A DNA stretch of 64,000 bases from assembly GCF_023656515.1 (NCBI RefSeq), contig NZ_JAMOFV010000006.1, positions 1,031,975 to 1,095,974 of the forward strand, given 5' to 3'. Under the pieces are notes generated by a model. It did not search any database, was not told the origin of the DNA, and saw only the letters and a program-made list of their open reading frames with translations. Shown here in pieces: positions 18,078-26,318 of this stretch; position 1 is the first letter of the stretch; each line of letters begins with the position of its first letter. This DNA is from Clostridium swellfunianum. GTDB taxonomy: Bacteria; Bacillota; Clostridia; Clostridiales; Clostridiaceae. The position numbers were made by a program, and so were the translations under genes.

Positions 18078-19334
18078 GTGGTTATTATAGAAGAAAGGGC
18101 AATAAGGACAAAAAAGGAATATTTGATCTTCACATTTTACTCTTTAAGTTTTATTATTTTTGGATTAATAGTAGACTCGATAAAAAATATAAAGAAGGGC
18201 ATATTTAAAATAATAGAAGAACCAGATATTCTAATAACAGATTATATAGGAGTTGGAGGAATTGGAGCCACTTTTGTAAACAGTGGGATAGTGGCGTTAA
18301 TATCGCTTCTTATACTCTATAAATTAAAAATTAACATTACAGGGGCTGCAACCTCAGCAATTTGGCTTATGGCTGGGTTTTCGCTCTTTGGGAAAAATGT
18401 TTTTAATATATGGTTTATTATAGCTGGTGTTTGGCTTTATTCCAGATATCAGAAGGAGAACTTTTCGAGATATGTATTTATAGCTATGTTTGGAACCAGC
18501 CTTGCTCCTTTAGTCACTCAAGTGATGTTTGGTACTGGACTTCCCCGCGTAATAAGCATCAGCTTAGGCATTATTGTAGGCCTTTTAGCGGGTTTTGTGC
18601 TTCCGCCTCTTGGAGCTTATCTAATGAGAGTTCACCAAGGCTTTAATTTATATAATGTTGGTTTTACTGCAGGTATTATTGGAACAATAACAATTTCAGT
18701 ATTTAAATCCTATGGCTTTGAGATACAGTCTAGATTAATATGGACCTCTGGAAATAACCTTATACTAGGCATATTTATGTTTGTATTGTTTTCATCCATG
18801 CTAGTTATAAGTTATACTATGGATAAGCAGGTCTTTTCAAAATATAGAAAGCTGTTTAAGTATTCAGGAAGACTAGTATCAGACTTTATGATTTTAGAAG
18901 GCTTTGCACCAAGCTTATTTAATATGGGTATAAACGGAATTTTTGCAACTGCATATGTATTGATAGCAAAGGGAGACTTAAATGGACCAACTATAGGAGG
19001 AATATTAACAATTGTAGGCTTTAGTGCCTTTGGAAAGCATCTTAAAAATATGGTTCCTATATTTTTGGGGGTGTGCATAGGAAGCTTGACAAAGGTTTGG
19101 AATATTAATGACCCAACCATATTAATGGCTGCATTATTTGGAACAACTTTAGCTCCAATAGCAGGAGCTTTTGGCTGGAAATGGGGTGTGCTTGCTGGTT
19201 TCTTACATTCTTCCTTGGTATTAAATGTAGGATTTTTGCATGGGGGAGTTAATTTATACAATAACGGATTTTCGGGAGGCATAATTGCAGCAACTTTAAT
19301 ACCAATTATCGAAGCTTTAAGAAAGGATGAATAA
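18078..19334 (+). CDS. DUF1576 polytopic membrane protein
   Basis: About 418 residues with roughly ten to twelve hydrophobic segments. It matches the DUF1576 family, which I recall as uncharacterised. An internal duplication is visible: FGTSLAPLVTQV ... HQGFNLYNVGFTAGIIG in the first half and FGTTLAPIAGAF ... HGGVNLYNNGFSGGIIA in the second, consistent with an inverted- or tandem-repeat transporter fold. The start is uncertain. The GTG at 18051 has no Shine-Dalgarno site and sits at the predicted transcription start (TATAAT 18041-18046). GTG 18078 follows AGGA by five bases. GAGGTGG could instead serve ATT 18084 or ATA 18087. Its stop overlaps the leader of the next gene. Confidence 0.75.
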   Translation: MVIIEERAIRTKKEYLIFTFYSLSFIIFGLIVDSIKNIKKGIFKIIEEPDILITDYIGVGGIGATFVNSGIVALISLLILYKLKINITGAATSAIWLMAGFSLFGKNVFNIWFIIAGVWLYSRYQKENFSRYVFIAMFGTSLAPLVTQVMFGTGLPRVISISLGIIVGLLAGFVLPPLGAYLMRVHQGFNLYNVGFTAGIIGTITISVFKSYGFEIQSRLIWTSGNNLILGIFMFVLFSSMLVISYTMDKQVFSKYRKLFKYSGRLVSDFMILEGFAPSLFNMGINGIFATAYVLIAKGDLNGPTIGGILTIVGFSAFGKHLKNMVPIFLGVCIGSLTKVWNINDPTILMAALFGTTLAPIAGAFGWKWGVLAGFLHSSLVLNVGFLHGGVNLYNNGFSGGIIAATLIPIIEALRKDE

Positions 19335-19335
19335 A

Positions 19336-19680
19336 ATGAAGCATGAGAAGCTTAAGATCTCTAAAATGGTTGGCGAGCTCATGAATTATTTGTTTTATAT
19401 GGGAGCTACCAATATTAATATAGATTGTTGTGAGAATGATGGTTATTTTAAGATAGTTTTTACAAGTAATTTTGAGGAGGAATCCACCAAGAAAATTGAA
19501 AAACTAACTAAGCTATTAAAATCTAATAAAAGAGAAGAAATAGAAGAGTATTATTGGGCGCTTGCAGGGGACTCAGATGTAGCAAATGAATTATCCCTTG
19601 TAGGAATGATGGTGGATGAATCAAAGGTTCAATATGAGGGAAGAAACATTAAGATAACGCTATATCGGTATAAGGAATGA
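19336..19680 (+). CDS. Unrecognised small protein coupled to the DUF1576 gene
   Basis: 114 residues, soluble, no signal peptide or membrane segment. I do not recognise the family. The N-terminal half is mixed alpha/beta (MVGELMNYLFYMGATNINIDC, then a YFKIVFTSN strand); the middle is a charged helix rich in Lys and Glu; the C-terminal part has GDSDVANELSLVGMMVDE. The ATG at 19336 is preferred over that at 19327 because GAAAGGA (19321-19327) is then eight bases away. The gene starts within two bases of the membrane protein stop, so translation is probably coupled and the two products may act together. Confidence 0.6.
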   Translation: MKHEKLKISKMVGELMNYLFYMGATNINIDCCENDGYFKIVFTSNFEEESTKKIEKLTKLLKSNKREEIEEYYWALAGDSDVANELSLVGMMVDESKVQYEGRNIKITLYRYKE

Positions 19681-19685
19681 AAAAT

Positions 19686-19724
19686 ATCCCAAGAATTTAG
19701 GTATCTAAATTCTTGGGATTTATT
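19686..19724. terminator. Bidirectional terminator between convergent genes
   Basis: A perfect 15-bp stem, ATCCCAAGAATTTAG (19686-19700) with its complement (19705-19719) and a GTAT loop. T-rich on both sides; serves the small gene on the plus strand and spo0A on the minus strand. Confidence 0.85.
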
Positions 19725-19729
19725 TATTC

Positions 19730-20533
19730 TTAATTATCTTTTAGTTTTAGACGGATACTGTCGGCAACTATTGCTATAAATTCGCTGTTGGAGGGTTTGC
19801 TTTTGGCTGTTGTAAAGGTGCTTGCAAACAATGTATTGGTGTTTGGATTATCTGATCTGCCTCTTTCAGAAGCTACTTCTATAGCATGCCTTATAGCCCT
19901 TTCCGCCCTAGAGGCTGTTGTATTATATTTTTCTGCAATGGTAGGATATAGTTCCTTTGTAACAGCAGATATTAGAGATAAATTATCTATAACCATCAGA
20001 ATAGCATCTCTCAAATACTGATAGCCTTTTACGTTTGCAGGCACACCCAATTCGTGCAGAGTGTAGGAAACTTCTGTCTCAATATCATCTATCCCTGTAG
20101 CCTTTTTTGCATATACACCTGCCTCGCTGCTTTGAAGATTAGCTATATTATCCTCAAAAAATAACTCCCTTAATCTTCCAGCAAATACACTGATATCAAA
20201 GGGCTTAACTATATAGTAATCAGCACCTAGCTGAATTGCCTTTTGCGTAATATTATCATGACCAATTGCAGATAACACAACTATTGTACATTTGCCCTTA
20301 AGATTTTCTTTGTGTATGCTTTCTAATACACCTATACCATCTAGATAAGGCATTATTATATCTAATATCATTAAGTCTGGCGACTTATTTTTGAATAGGT
20401 CTAAAGCTTGAATACCATCTGAGGCGATGCCAGTAATTTCAAAATCATCTTCAGCGCCAAGATATTCGTTAAGTATATTCGAAAATTCCATGTTGTCATC
20501 TACAATTAGGGTTCTAATTTTTGAGTCAGACAT
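19730..20533 (-). CDS. spo0A: Stage 0 sporulation protein A (master response regulator)
   Basis: 267 residues. Spo0A is the phosphorylation-activated regulator that commits the cell to sporulation and, in solvent-forming clostridia, also controls solventogenesis. The receiver domain is N-terminal: acidic DDN near residue 13, phospho-acceptor in LMILDIIMP near 57, and the conserved KPFD Lys. The C-terminal Spo0A DNA-binding domain contains the recognition region TASRAERAIRHAIEVA. The ATG at 20533 (MSDSKI) aligns with known clostridial starts; an upstream GTG at 20545 is too close to AGGA. Terminator downstream; divergent from a histidine kinase. As in other clostridia, no Spo0F or Spo0B is nearby. 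Confidence 0.96.
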   Translation of the reverse strand: MSDSKIRTLIVDDNMEFSNILNEYLGAEDDFEITGIASDGIQALDLFKNKSPDLMILDIIMPYLDGIGVLESIHKENLKGKCTIVVLSAIGHDNITQKAIQLGADYYIVKPFDISVFAGRLRELFFEDNIANLQSSEAGVYAKKATGIDDIETEVSYTLHELGVPANVKGYQYLRDAILMVIDNLSLISAVTKELYPTIAEKYNTTASRAERAIRHAIEVASERGRSDNPNTNTLFASTFTTAKSKPSNSEFIAIVADSIRLKLKDN

Positions 20534-20686
20534 ATCTAATGTCACTTCCTCTTATTTTATTTTATTGAGTTAATACATATTTTTTGTATAATACCTAAAA
20601 AATATTATATAAATAACGCTTTGTTTAAAGTTATTTATAATAATTTTCAATTAATCCTAATTTTTATATAATAGGGGAAGAAAACT

Positions 20687-21997
20687 ATGGATTACGAGAA
20701 TAAAACTAAGGAACAGCTTATTAGCATGCTTCAGGAAAAAGAAGGATATATTAGCCAATTGGAGAATGATTTAGAATCTAAAGACGAGATATATTATTTA
20801 AATTTAAAGCTGATTAGCTCCTGGCCTGATGCACTTATAATGTATAAGAACAGAACGGCAGTTTTATCAAATGATGCAGCTAATAGTATGTTTAAGATGG
20901 ATGTGATTGGCAGAGACTTAGGTGACATAGCAGAGCATGATCCTGAGGTGCGGAATGAAGTTTACGATAGAGTGAAAAAGCTTCTTGATGGTGAAAATCA
21001 GGTAGAGTTTATTGAAGAAAGGCTTATATTAAAAGATGGGAGCACTATTGATTGCGAGGTTGGGGGCTTTTCTTTTAGTTATAATGATGATGTATATTTA
21101 GTTTCCATACACAGGGATATATCTGAACGTAAAAAGATTGAAAGACTTCAAAAGGAAGTTAAAAGAAAAATAAAGCAGTTAGATGAGGCAGAGCAGTACA
21201 ATAAATTAATTACACAAGCATTTTTAAGTTTATCTCATGAATTGAGAACACCACTAAATATTATTCTTGGAGGTATTCAGCTCCTAGACAGGCATTATAC
21301 TAGAAATCAAAGTTATTTTGATTCTGATTTTGTTAATAAAAACTTGAAATCCGTAAGACAAAATTGTTACAGATTGATGAAGCTAGTAAATAACTTTATT
21401 GATATCAACAAATTCGAGCTGGGCTTTCTAAAGCTTAACCTTGAAAATAGAAATATTGTAGAAATTGTAGAGGAAACAACTTTATCGGTAGTTTCCTACG
21501 CTAAGGCAAGAGGAATAAAGGTATTGTTTGATACGGATATAGAGGAAAAGTTTTTTATGTTTGATGCTGATAAAATTGAAAGAGTTATGTTGAACCTACT
21601 GTCTAATGCAATTAAATATACAGACTCAGGTGGAAGAATAGAGGTATGTATTCATGATAGAGATAATAAGATATTGATAGCTGTAAGAGATACTGGTATT
21701 GGAATTCCTGAAGATATGAAGCAAAAGATTTTTAATGCCTTTATTAGAGTAGACTCATCATTTACAAGAAAGGCTGAAGGGAGTGGAATTGGATTGGCGC
21801 TTGTTAGGTCTATAGTGGAGCTTCATGAAGGGACTATTACGGTCAACAGTGAGCTTGAAAAAGGCAGTGAATTTATCATTGAGCTTCCAGTGAAGCTTTC
21901 GGAAAAAGAATACGAAGAAGAGGCTGTAAATAATTTCAGGAAAACAAGAGGGGAAATGCTTTCGGTAGAGTTTTCAGATATATTTACTGATGGTTAA
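20687..21997 (+). CDS. Soluble PAS sensor histidine kinase, possible Spo0A kinase
   Basis: 436 residues, no transmembrane segment. A short N-terminal coiled coil (about 5-40) is followed by a PAS domain (about 45-145, ending IHRDISERKK). The HisKA domain has LSHELRTPLN with phospho-acceptor H184, and the HATPase_c domain has the N box (MLNLLSNAIKYT), G1 (VRDTGIGIP) and G2 (GSGIGLALV). It has no cognate regulator beside it other than divergent spo0A. Clostridia lack the phosphorelay and use orphan kinases that phosphorylate Spo0A directly, so that role is a reasonable inference. Possible promoter TTTTCA-17-TATAAT at 20644-20672. Terminator at 22004. Confidence 0.88.
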   Translation: MDYENKTKEQLISMLQEKEGYISQLENDLESKDEIYYLNLKLISSWPDALIMYKNRTAVLSNDAANSMFKMDVIGRDLGDIAEHDPEVRNEVYDRVKKLLDGENQVEFIEERLILKDGSTIDCEVGGFSFSYNDDVYLVSIHRDISERKKIERLQKEVKRKIKQLDEAEQYNKLITQAFLSLSHELRTPLNIILGGIQLLDRHYTRNQSYFDSDFVNKNLKSVRQNCYRLMKLVNNFIDINKFELGFLKLNLENRNIVEIVEETTLSVVSYAKARGIKVLFDTDIEEKFFMFDADKIERVMLNLLSNAIKYTDSGGRIEVCIHDRDNKILIAVRDTGIGIPEDMKQKIFNAFIRVDSSFTRKAEGSGIGLALVRSIVELHEGTITVNSELEKGSEFIIELPVKLSEKEYEEEAVNNFRKTRGEMLSVEFSDIFTDG

Positions 21998-22003
21998 TAC
22001 AAG

Positions 22004-22047
22004 CAAGGCACTAACTGTAGTTAAGACAATAGTGCCTTGTTTATTTT
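22004..22047 (+). terminator. Intrinsic terminator of the histidine kinase
   Basis: CAAGGCACTA (22004-22013) pairs with TAGTGCCTTG (22030-22039); T-rich TTTATTTTT follows. Confidence 0.85.
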
Positions 22048-22160
22048 TGCGATTTAATATTTTGCAGCACAGAATATTATTTCTAAAATGATATTCTATT
22101 ATATGTGAAAATAATCTATAATCTATATATTGAATTTCCACAAAAGAGAGGTATACACAT

Positions 22161-22511
22161 ATGAACATACAGATTTTTGGAGTAAAAAAATGCTTTGACA
22201 CACAAAAGGCAGAAAGGTACTTTAAGGAAAGAAAGATTAAGTATCAATTTGTGGATTTAAATCAAAAGGCATTATCAAAGGGAGAGCTTCAGAGCGTTAA
22301 AGCTGCTGTAGGCTTAAAGGCTCTAATACATGAGAAGTCAAAAGAGTATGTTAAGTTGAACATAGGAAGCATTAGGACCGAAAGTGTTAAGGAAGAGCTT
22401 TTGCTTAACAATCCAAAGCTTTATAATACTCCTATAGTTAGAAATGGCAGGCAGGCAACTGTTGGATACGCTCCAGAGATTTGGGCCAGCTGGGAGGCTG
22501 TCACAAAATAG
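22161..22511 (+). CDS. ArsC/Spx-family protein (YffB-like)
   Basis: 116 residues, thioredoxin-like ArsC fold. The active-site region is VKKCFDTQKA with a single Cys at 12 (CxxT rather than the CxxC redox switch of Spx). The cis-Pro motif TPIVRNGRQATVGY is near the C terminus. The group is annotated variously as arsenate reductase-like or Spx-like; no ars genes are nearby, so arsenic detoxification is not supported. The last five codons and stop (EAVTK-stop) are supplied by the terminal inverted repeat of the element at 22494-22647, so the native C terminus was probably altered. Confidence 0.8.
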   Translation: MNIQIFGVKKCFDTQKAERYFKERKIKYQFVDLNQKALSKGELQSVKAAVGLKALIHEKSKEYVKLNIGSIRTESVKEELLLNNPKLYNTPIVRNGRQATVGYAPEIWASWEAVTK

Positions 22512-22647
22512 GGTTTTGCAAAAAATTACCGCTTCAATATATAAAATATGCTTAATGAGCTGACCGCTGTGCAAGAAAGTCTAAGCTCATACAGAATATT
22601 TTATATATTGAAGCTACTTTTGTACTAACATATTTTGTGACTGCCTC
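22494..22647. mobile_element. MITE-like 154-bp inverted-repeat element
   Basis: Terminal inverted repeats are GAGGCTGTCACAAAATA (22494-22510) and its complement with one mismatch (22631-22647). Inside is a perfect 19-bp inverted repeat (22531-22549 with 22596-22614) and an inner ATGAGCT/AGCTCAT stem (22555-22561 with 22584-22590). No open reading frame for a transposase fits. No target-site duplication is obvious. It lies across the 3' end of the ArsC-like gene and 14 bases short of the convergent spoIIIAH-like gene. It could alternatively be a complex bidirectional terminator; the terminal repeats favour a miniature transposable element. Confidence 0.6.
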
Positions 22648-22660
22648 TTTATTATTAGTG

Positions 22661-23131
22661 TTAATCCCTTTGGATAACTTCAATGTCTCTTATATCTGTA
22701 AATCTAAGCATCGTTTCTTTAATTATTTTAATTTCTCTGTCTCCTAGCTTGCCATTATCATATCTTATGACAACTGAAGCTGCTCTTTTAGGGGCAATTG
22801 AAACAAAGCTGTCGGTAAAGCCTTTGGATTTAAGCAAACTCTCAATTTTTAATTCAGCTTCAGCAGCATCACTTAACGACTTGTATTTTTCTAGTACCGC
22901 TTGTCTGTTTTCTTGTGAAATATTTTTGTCATCAATTATAGCTTTATAGGTATTAAAGGATTTTGAATATTCCTGAGCCCTAAGAAGCCTTTGCTGAACA
23001 AAGAAACTTTCTTTTGCCTTTGATTTCACATGATGTATGTAATATATGCTCAGTAAATTTGCTGATGCGAGAACTATAAGCACAATTATTAAAGAACTTT
23101 TAATCTTATTGAACTGTAGTTTTATTTTCAT
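22661..23131 (-). CDS. SpoIIIAH-like protein, outside the spoIIIA operon
   Basis: 156 residues. An N-terminal transmembrane segment (about 12-32) is followed by a helical FFVQQRLLRAQEYSKSFNTY region and the ring-forming domain with ESLLKSKGFTDSFV and DIRDIEVIQ. Spacing and motifs match the extracellular domain of SpoIIIAH, which with SpoIIQ forms the mother cell-forespore channel. The canonical gene is eighth in the spoIIIA operon; this copy stands alone, shorter and without the long linker. ATG behind GGGGGAA. It may be a paralogue or a lineage variant of AH; function in sporulation is inferred. Confidence 0.8.
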   Translation of the reverse strand: MKIKLQFNKIKSSLIIVLIVLASANLLSIYYIHHVKSKAKESFFVQQRLLRAQEYSKSFNTYKAIIDDKNISQENRQAVLEKYKSLSDAAEAELKIESLLKSKGFTDSFVSIAPKRAASVVIRYDNGKLGDREIKIIKETMLRFTDIRDIEVIQRD

Positions 23132-23280
23132 ATTTCCCCCTTCTAACTACTTTTGTATATTAATACTTGTCCTTTGCAAAAAGTATTCTAGAAGTTGTTA
23201 GTAATTTACTTAAAACGTGGAATAATTATAGAAAATATGATATAAAAAAGATATCTAATGAAACTAAGGGGAGAATACAT

Positions 23281-24993
23281 ATGAAACTGTCAAATGCGTT
23301 ACTATGTACTTTAAGAGAAGTACCAGCAGAAGCAGAAATACAAAGCCATAAGCTTATGCTTAGAGCTGGAATGATGAGAAAGCTTGCTTCAGGGGTATAT
23401 AGCTTTATGCCTATGGGGTTAAGGGTTTTAAAAAATATTGAACAAATCGTTAGAGAAGAAATGGATAGAGCGGGGGCCCAAGAATTTTTAGGTTCGGCTT
23501 TGCTTCCTGCTGAGCTTTGGAGGGAATCTGGACGTTGGGACATTATGGGACCTGAAATGTTCAGACTTAGGGACAGAAATGACAGAGATTTTTGCCTTGG
23601 ACCAACACATGAGGAAATTTTCACTGACATTGCCAGAAATGAGATTAAGTCCTACAAACAGCTTCCATTAAACCTGTACCAGATTCAAACAAAGTACAGA
23701 GATGAAAGAAGACCTCGCTTTGGAGTTATGAGGTCTAGAGAGTTTATTATGAAGGATGCCTACAGCTTTGACAAGGATAATGAGGGCTTAGATGTTTCCT
23801 ATAATAAGATGTACACGGCCTATCATGATATTTTTAAACGCTGTGGGCTTGAAGCTAAGTGTGTTGAAGCTGATTCAGGTGCCATGGGAGGTTCAGGCTC
23901 AGCTGAGTTTATGATTAAGTCCGAAATCGGTGAGGATGAAATAGCTTTTTGCACAGCTTGTGATTATGCAGCAAACATGGAAAAGGCTCCAGCTGCTGCA
24001 GAAATGCTTGAAAAGGAAGAGCTTAAGGAACTTAGAAAGATAGAAACTCCTAATATAAGAACAATTGATGAGCTTGTGATTTTCTTTAGTACTACCTCTA
24101 AAAAATTTGCGAAGACTTTAATTTATAAGGTAGATGAAAAGCTTGTTGCTGTAATGGTTAGAGGCGATAGAGAGGTTAACGAGGTTAAGGTAATAAATGC
24201 TGTTGGCGGTGCTGTAGATTTTCAAATGGCTGATGCTGAAGCTGTATTTACTGCTACTGATGCTGCTGTAGGCTTTGCGGGACCTATAGGTATTAAGGTT
24301 GATTATCTTTTTATAGATAATGAGGTTTCCAATATGAACAATATTATAGTTGGAGCAAATGATACCGGATATCACTACGAGAATGCAAACTATGGCAGAG
24401 ACTTTGAGGGGATCGTAGGAGATTTTAGAAAGGCTGTAGAAGGAGACAAATGCCCTAAGTGCGGCAAGGTAATCACCATAGCTAGAGGAATAGAGGTTGG
24501 GCATATATTTAAGCTTGGAACAAAGTACTCAAAGGCTATGGGAGCAAACTTTATAGATGAAAATGGAGAAAGCAAGCCTCTTATCATGGGTTGTTACGGC
24601 ATTGGAATAAATAGAACTATGGCAGCTATTATTGAGCAGAACAATGATGAAAACGGAATAATTTGGCCAGTTTCTGTTGCACCATATAAGGTCATAGTAA
24701 TTCCAGCTGTAACAAAGGATGCACAACAGATGAAAATAGCTAATGAACTTTACGAAAGCTTAAAATTCTTGGGAATAGATGTGCTTCTAGATGATAGAGA
24801 AGAGAGGGCAGGGGTTAAATTTAAGGATGCTGATTTAATTGGAATTCCAATTAGAATTACTGTTGGAAAGAAAATAAATGAAGGCTCCATTGAATTTAAG
24901 CTTAGACAATGTCCTGATATAGAGCTTATAGCTATCGAGTCAGCAATTGAAAGAGTTAAACAAGAATTAAAGAAAAATAATATATGGAGGTAA
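23281..24993 (+). CDS. proS: Prolyl-tRNA synthetase, bacterial type
   Basis: 570 residues. Charges tRNA-Pro. Class II motifs are present: motif 1 [21 protein letters not shown], motif 2 [17 protein letters not shown], and motif 3 [17 protein letters not shown]. The inserted editing (INS) domain between motifs 2 and 3 and a C-terminal anticodon-binding domain make up the usual bacterial architecture. The start ATG at 23281 follows AAGGGGAG and gives [15 protein letters not shown], the usual family beginning; the upstream in-frame extension has no supporting site. The leader of about 150 bases shows no T-box anti-terminator signature. Confidence 0.96.
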   Translation: MKLSNALLCTLREVPAEAEIQSHKLMLRAGMMRKLASGVYSFMPMGLRVLKNIEQIVREEMDRAGAQEFLGSALLPAELWRESGRWDIMGPEMFRLRDRNDRDFCLGPTHEEIFTDIARNEIKSYKQLPLNLYQIQTKYRDERRPRFGVMRSREFIMKDAYSFDKDNEGLDVSYNKMYTAYHDIFKRCGLEAKCVEADSGAMGGSGSAEFMIKSEIGEDEIAFCTACDYAANMEKAPAAAEMLEKEELKELRKIETPNIRTIDELVIFFSTTSKKFAKTLIYKVDEKLVAVMVRGDREVNEVKVINAVGGAVDFQMADAEAVFTATDAAVGFAGPIGIKVDYLFIDNEVSNMNNIIVGANDTGYHYENANYGRDFEGIVGDFRKAVEGDKCPKCGKVITIARGIEVGHIFKLGTKYSKAMGANFIDENGESKPLIMGCYGIGINRTMAAIIEQNNDENGIIWPVSVAPYKVIVIPAVTKDAQQMKIANELYESLKFLGIDVLLDDREERAGVKFKDADLIGIPIRITVGKKINEGSIEFKLRQCPDIELIAIESAIERVKQELKKNNIWR

Positions 24994-24997
24994 ATAT

Positions 24998-25393
24998 ATG
25001 TTAAAGGAATTTAAAAAATTTGCTATGCGCGGTAATGTAATAGATCTTGCTGTAGGTGTTATTGTGGGAGGTGCTTTCAATAAAATTGTTACTTCTCTTG
25101 TAAGCGATATAATATCGCCTATAATTGGACTTCTAACCGGAGGAATAGATTTAAAAGATATAACTATTCCTATAATAGGCACCGCAGTTGATATTAAAAT
25201 AGGTATGTTCATGCAGTCGGTTTTAGACTTTTTGATTATATCCTTCTCAGTATTCTTGATGGTAAAGGGTATTACTTCTCTTAGAAGAAGACAGGAAAAA
25301 GAAGAGAAAGAGGAGAAAGTAGAACCAATTCTTACAAAAGAAGAACAGTTGCTTGAAGAGATTAGAGATATATTAAAGCAGCAAAACTCATAA
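24998..25393 (+). CDS. mscL: Large-conductance mechanosensitive channel
   Basis: 131 residues. MscL forms a pentameric pore that releases solutes on hypo-osmotic shock. The sequence begins with the amphipathic N-terminal helix (KEFKKFAMRGNVIDLAVGVIVGGAF), two transmembrane helices (about 15-45 and 66-92) and the charged C-terminal bundle helix (RRRQEKEEKEE ... EEIRDIL). ATG behind GGAGGTAAATAT, four bases after the proS stop, so it is probably in the proS transcript. The family is usually unlinked to proS. Confidence 0.97.
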   Translation: MLKEFKKFAMRGNVIDLAVGVIVGGAFNKIVTSLVSDIISPIIGLLTGGIDLKDITIPIIGTAVDIKIGMFMQSVLDFLIISFSVFLMVKGITSLRRRQEKEEKEEKVEPILTKEEQLLEEIRDILKQQNS

Positions 25394-25485
25394 TATTTTT
25401 AATCTCTGAGCCATATTGATATTGCTAAAGTTTTAACGAATTGATATAGTTTAGTGTAGTAGATTTTATATTTGGGGGAAGTATT

Positions 25486-25878
25486 ATGATTAAGTGGAAA
25501 GAAGATTATGTATTAGGGATTGAGATTATCGATGAGCAGCACAAGAAACTATTTGAAATAGCTGAAAGAGCCTTTAATCTTCTAAAAGATGAGTTTCGTA
25601 CGGATAAATACGATGCAATTATAGAAATTTTGGGTGAGCTAAAGGATTATACTGTGTTTCATTTTAAATCAGAAGAAGATTATATGATGAGCATAGGCTA
25701 CAGAAAGGTTTTATCTCACAAGGTTTATCACAATGATTTTATTGAAACTATCAACAATGTAGACTTAAGCAAAATAGATAAAAATCAGGATGAATATATT
25801 ATGGAGCTTTTAGGTTTTGTTGTAAAATGGATTGATGAGCACATTTTGCAGCAGGATAAGCAAATAATTGCAGTTTAA
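25486..25878 (+). CDS. Bacteriohemerythrin
   Basis: 130 residues, a single hemerythrin domain. All seven expected di-iron ligands are present: H19 (EQHKKLF), H59 and E63 (HFKSEE), H78 and H82 (HKVYHNDF), H119 and D124 (DEHILQQD). It binds O2 reversibly at the non-heme di-iron site; in anaerobes it is thought to serve in oxygen sensing or delivery to oxygen-reducing systems. No fused signalling domain. ATG behind TGGGGGAA. Monocistronic, with its own leader and a strong hairpin downstream. Confidence 0.95.
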   Translation: MIKWKEDYVLGIEIIDEQHKKLFEIAERAFNLLKDEFRTDKYDAIIEILGELKDYTVFHFKSEEDYMMSIGYRKVLSHKVYHNDFIETINNVDLSKIDKNQDEYIMELLGFVVKWIDEHILQQDKQIIAV

Positions 25879-25911
25879 TAGTACATAAGAATCTTAATAT
25901 GATTTCATAAT

Positions 25912-25957
25912 AGCAGCTGGAGAACTAGTTATTTCAATACCTAGTCTTCCAGCTGCT
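25912..25957 (+). terminator. Hairpin after hemerythrin
   Basis: AGCAGCTGGA (25912-25921) pairs with TCCAGCTGCT (25948-25957), with an inner ACTAG/CTAGT stem. It is followed by TTGCTATATATT rather than a clean T run, so termination is probable but not certain. Between it and 26068, a frame ending at 26048 reads like the tail of a small membrane protein but has no start. Confidence 0.55.
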
Positions 25958-26067
25958 TTGCTATATATTATTATTCAGCAATGGAATAAAGGCTGTAGCA
26001 ATAATAGTACTAGACATTACTGGAATAATCATATATTTTAAGGAGTAAGCTTTAGGAGATAAATAAT

Positions 26068-26181
26068 ATGAAAAAAGTTGTTAGATTGATAATTGAAACC
26101 ATATTCCTCTTGGGGGCGTTGTATGCTTTAGGTGTATTTACTCATGTTGTAGAAACTATAAATTTAAGTATACCTGTGTGA
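26068..26181 (+). CDS. Small single-pass membrane peptide, 37 residues
   Basis: ATG behind TAGGAGATAAATAAT (AGGAG eight bases upstream). The product has Lys/Arg near the N terminus (MKKVVRLIIET), a hydrophobic stretch FLLGALYALGVF and a short tail HVVETINLSIPV, so it is a likely single-pass membrane peptide. It is one of two small open frames in this window with a xxV(L/I)ET(L/I)(Y/F) core; the other is at 42589. No family is recognised and no partner is obvious between hemerythrin and the GNAT gene. The Shine-Dalgarno site and hydropathy are the only support. Confidence 0.5.
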   Translation: MKKVVRLIIETIFLLGALYALGVFTHVVETINLSIPV

Positions 26182-26318
26182 AAAGAAATAATGATGCTCA
26201 CCAATTTTTTTAGGCTTAAATTTTTATATTTTATTTGTGCTAAAATAACTTAAAGGATATTAATACATTTTGTTGAATATGTACATAGAAATATTATTAA
26301 TCTAAGGGGGCGTAAAAG

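Noticed and set aside
18812-19282. Minus-strand open frame of 156 codons inside the DUF1576 gene
   Set aside because: Proline-rich reverse complement of a membrane protein gene, no ribosome site; a coding shadow.
22161-22511. Arsenate reductase for arsenic detoxification
   Set aside because: Only one Cys is present and no ars genes are adjacent; the ArsC/Spx-like family label is safer.
23132-23280. T-box leader for proS
   Set aside because: The leader is about 150 bases, and neither the conserved T-box sequence nor a terminator/antiterminator pair was found.
25958-26048. Possible small membrane-protein remnant (frame ending KAVAIIVLDITGIIIYFKE)
   Set aside because: No start codon with a ribosome site was found; too little support to call a gene.
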